8,689 bases of DNA from Anaerolineae bacterium (GTDB lineage: Bacteria; Chloroflexota; Anaerolineae; B4-G1): contig JAUWNP010000193.1 of NCBI GenBank assembly GCA_030612585.1, positions 1 through 8,689 of the forward strand. The letters are read 5' to 3'. Of the stretch, positions 6,798-8,689 are shown piece by piece. The position numbers were made by a program, and so were the translations under genes. Numbering within the stretch: position 1 is the stretch's first letter; every line of letters starts with the position of its first letter. Below the pieces are notes generated by a model, which was given only the letters and a program-made list of their open reading frames with translations, was not told the origin of the DNA and ran no database searches.

Positions 6798-7846
6798 AGA
6801 CAGCCGACTTTGACTATACACTCCCGCCCGAACTGATCGCCCAGACCCCCGTCGAGCCCAGGGATGCCTCCCGCCTGATGGTGGTGGACCGGCGCACAGG
6901 TAACGTCGCCCATCACCACTTCCACGACCTGCCGGAATTTCTGTGCCCAGGCGACCTGCTGGTGCACAATGAGAGCCGGGTCATTCCAGCCCGGCTCTTT
7001 GCCCGCAAGTCCACCGGCGGGAGGGTGGAGATTCTGCTGCTGCGGCAGCGTATCGCCAATACGTGGGAGACGTTGGTCAGAGGCAAACGCATCCGTATAG
7101 GCGCGCGCCTGACGTTGCTCGATGGCCCCAACGGCCAACCCACCGGCGCGAAGGCCGAAGTCGTCGAGGAAGGAGAACGCGGAAGACGCTTACTCACCTT
7201 CGACCGGACGGTGCTGCCGCTGGCAGAACAAGTGGGCATCACGCCATTGCCACCTTACATCCATACCGCGCTGGAAGATGTCGAGCGCTACCAGACGATC
7301 TACGCACACACGCCCGGCTCGGCGGCAGCGCCCACCGCCGGCCTCCACTTCACGCCCGAACTGCTGCACCGGCTGCAGAAGATGGAAGTTCAGTCCACCT
7401 TCGTCACCCTGCACATCGGCCTGGATACATTTCGCCCGGTGAGCGAGCAGCGCGTCGAAGACCACCGCATGCACACCGAGTACTGTTCACTGACGCCGGA
7501 GGTGGCCGCACAGGTTAACCAGGCCAAACTGGAGGGACGCCGCGTGATACCGGTGGGGACAACGAGCGTGCGCGTGCTGGAGACGGTGGCAAACAAATCC
7601 CAAATCCCAAATCCCAAATCCCAAATTGTGCAGCCGTTTGAGGGAGCGACGGATCTATTCATCTACCCCGGCTACGAGTTCCGTCTCGTAGACGCACTGA
7701 TCACGAACTTCCACCTGCCCCACTCGACGCTCTTGATGCTGGTGGCGGCCTTCGCTGGCAAGGAACTGCTGGACCGCGCCTACGCCGAGGCGATCCGGCT
7801 GCGCTACCGCTTCTACAGTTTTGGCGACGCGATGCTGATCTTTTGA
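6794..7846 (+). CDS. queA: tRNA preQ1(34) S-adenosylmethionine ribosyltransferase-isomerase
   Basis: QueA transfers and isomerises the ribosyl group of S-adenosylmethionine onto preQ1 in the tRNA wobble position, giving epoxyqueuosine; it acts in the cytosol. The protein has 350 residues. Hallmarks are the N-terminus MKTADFDYTLPPELIAQTP, LVHNESRVIPARL (56-68), YQTIYAHTPGSAAAPTAGLH (166-185), VTLHIGLDTFRPV (204-216), VGTTSVRVLE (254-263), YPGYEF (291-296), the ITNFHLPHSTLLMLVAAFAG block (303-322) and YRFYSFGDAMLI (338-349). The GTG start fits the family N-terminus; only a weak AAGAG-type site precedes it. Residues 267-278 are encoded by a 7-bp tandem repeat, making the stretch between VLETVA and PFEGATDLF about five residues longer than in E. 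coli QueA by eye. The frame is kept and all core motifs remain, so the gene should be functional. No tgt gene is present in the window. Confidence 0.97.
   Translation: MKTADFDYTLPPELIAQTPVEPRDASRLMVVDRRTGNVAHHHFHDLPEFLCPGDLLVHNESRVIPARLFARKSTGGRVEILLLRQRIANTWETLVRGKRIRIGARLTLLDGPNGQPTGAKAEVVEEGERGRRLLTFDRTVLPLAEQVGITPLPPYIHTALEDVERYQTIYAHTPGSAAAPTAGLHFTPELLHRLQKMEVQSTFVTLHIGLDTFRPVSEQRVEDHRMHTEYCSLTPEVAAQVNQAKLEGRRVIPVGTTSVRVLETVANKSQIPNPKSQIVQPFEGATDLFIYPGYEFRLVDALITNFHLPHSTLLMLVAAFAGKELLDRAYAEAIRLRYRFYSFGDAMLIF
7594..7626 (+). repeat. In-frame heptamer repeat CAAATCC inside queA
   Basis: Four complete CAAATCC units (7594-7621) are followed by a partial CAAAT. Because seven is not a multiple of three, the repeat cycles through all frames and encodes a seven-residue period (KSQIPNP, then KSQI) at QueA residues 268-278. 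The AT-rich units contrast with the GC-rich gene around them. Confidence 0.93.
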
Positions 7847-7848
7847 TT

Positions 7849-7877
7849 TTAGATTTGGTGATGTTAGATTTGGTGAT
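7849..7877 (+). repeat. 15-bp period repeat TTAGATTTGGTGAT after queA
   Basis: TTAGATTTGGTGAT occurs twice exactly (7849-7862 and 7864-7877). A degenerate third unit follows to about 7893, containing GGATTTG (7881-7887), the exact reverse complement of the heptamer inside queA. It fills the 52-bp gap between the convergent queA and DUF72 genes. No GC-rich terminator hairpin is seen there. Confidence 0.75.
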
Positions 7878-7898
7878 TTCGGATTTGTTGGTGCTAGA

Positions 7899-8678
7899 TC
7901 AACCCGCTCCCTCCATTAACATCCCCAACTGTCGCGCCGTGCCCACCGCTTGTCCCTGCCAGTGGTTGTTCATGTAGACCAGTGTCAGCGGCGCTTCGGC
8001 GTCCAACTGGCGGATCTTGTCCACCCACTCCATCAATTCCTCGTCGCTATAGGTGTAGTCGTACCGCTCCCATGCTTCATCATGCTTCCACCACTTTTGC
8101 CGGTTCCTCCCATGGAAACGCACGTAGGCGATGGGACCGGTCGCGACTGCCACTGGCGGCACCAGGCTCTTGAAGCGCGGCTGATCCACGCAGCAGAAGC
8201 CCAGGTTGAGCGCGCGCAACTCGTCGAACGTGCGCTCACTGATCCATTCGCGGGAGCGAAACTCGACCACGGCCGGCAGGTCGCCGAACCCCTCGCGCAC
8301 ACGCTTGAGGTAATCCCGGTTCGTCTGGTTGGCGTGGAAGGAGTAGGGGAACTGGGCCAGCACACAGGCGAACTTCTCGGCATCAATCAGCGGGGCCAGC
8401 GCTGCCGTGAACTGCGCCATCTGAGGCTCCGGCTCCTCCCGCTCGTGAGTGATGCCTTTGTAGGCCTTGACTGCGAAGAGGAAGCCTTCGGGGACCTTGG
8501 CCGCCATACGGTCCAGCGTGCGGGCGTCGGGGATACGATAATAACTAAAGTTCAGTTCGCAGGTGGGGAACTCGCTACCGTAGAAGGCGAGCCACTCCTG
8601 CTTGGGCAAGCCCTCGGGGTATACCGGCCCCACCCAATCTTTATAACTGAAGCCGCTGGTACCGATCAAAATGGTCAT
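7899..8678 (-). CDS. DUF72 (YecE-like) TIM-barrel protein
   Basis: Soluble protein of 259 residues belonging to the DUF72/YecE family, predicted TIM-barrel fold, biochemical role unknown. Family marks in order: IGTSGFSYKDWVGPVYP (5-21), ELNFSYYRIP (41-50), FLFAVKAYKGITH (66-78), VLAQFPYSF (106-114), VEFRSREW (138-145), AYVRFHGRN (184-192) and VYMNNHWQGQA (234-244). Length matches the family. The ATG start is backed by a purine-rich ribosome binding site at the very edge of the window. Its promoter lies outside. It converges on queA and is probably unrelated to it functionally. Confidence 0.94.
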   Translation of the reverse strand: MTILIGTSGFSYKDWVGPVYPEGLPKQEWLAFYGSEFPTCELNFSYYRIPDARTLDRMAAKVPEGFLFAVKAYKGITHEREEPEPQMAQFTAALAPLIDAEKFACVLAQFPYSFHANQTNRDYLKRVREGFGDLPAVVEFRSREWISERTFDELRALNLGFCCVDQPRFKSLVPPVAVATGPIAYVRFHGRNRQKWWKHDEAWERYDYTYSDEELMEWVDKIRQLDAEAPLTLVYMNNHWQGQAVGTARQLGMLMEGAG

Positions 8679-8689
8679 GCCCTCCCTCC
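8679..8689 (-). promoter_or_regulatory. Ribosome binding site of the DUF72 gene
   Basis: The minus strand reads GGAGGGAGGGC directly before the ATG at 8678. The first GGAGG gives a six-base spacer, supporting this start. The sequence is cut by the window end. Confidence 0.65.

Noticed and set aside
7594..7626. Repeat array considered as a CRISPR
   Set aside because: Units are seven bases with no spacers; this is a microsatellite inside a coding gene.

Overview
The window reads as ordinary chromosomal DNA of a GC-rich bacterium, most likely a member of the Chloroflexota (Anaerolineae-like). That placement is an inference from three things: the gene mix (a upp gene followed by a WecA/TagO-type transferase, and ruvB-DUF2905-queA), the abundance of short-period repeats, and protein-level resemblance. 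No rRNA, tRNA, CRISPR array, integrase or transposase gene is visible. I do not see a previously undescribed multi-gene system. The unusual material is regulatory and repetitive.

Left part (1-2420, + strand): the 3' part of an acyl-CoA dehydrogenase gene, cut at its 5' end by the window edge, is followed after a 23-bp gap by a family III (CaiB/BaiF) CoA-transferase. The transferase closely resembles the succinyl-CoA:glutarate/hydroxymethylglutarate subgroup. The dehydrogenase carries an arginine where glutaryl-CoA dehydrogenases have their substrate-binding one. Together they look like an acyl-CoA or dicarboxylyl-CoA catabolic pair. A 49-bp double-hairpin element (2466-2514) sits in the convergent gap after them.

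Middle part (2572-4341): a minus-strand operon with upp (uracil phosphoribosyltransferase) first, overlapping by ATGA a polyprenyl-phosphate GlcNAc-1-phosphate transferase of the WecA/TagO type. A compact 97-bp divergent control region separates upp from ruvB. In it two consensus-like sigma70 promoters point away from each other and share almost the same -35 hexamer. The ruvB -10 box is so close to the start codon that the mRNA should be nearly leaderless.

Right part (4342-7846, + strand): ruvB overlaps by ATGA a small DUF2905 membrane protein. Next come a sugar-1-phosphate nucleotidyltransferase and then queA (queuosine tRNA modification). The ruvB-DUF2905-queA order is a familiar bacterial arrangement, and here the nucleotidyltransferase lies inside it. 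This segment holds four different short-period tandem repeats. One is a 7-bp repeat inside the queA reading frame that adds a short low-complexity loop to the enzyme. The window ends with a convergent minus-strand DUF72 (YecE-like) gene whose ribosome binding site touches the right edge.
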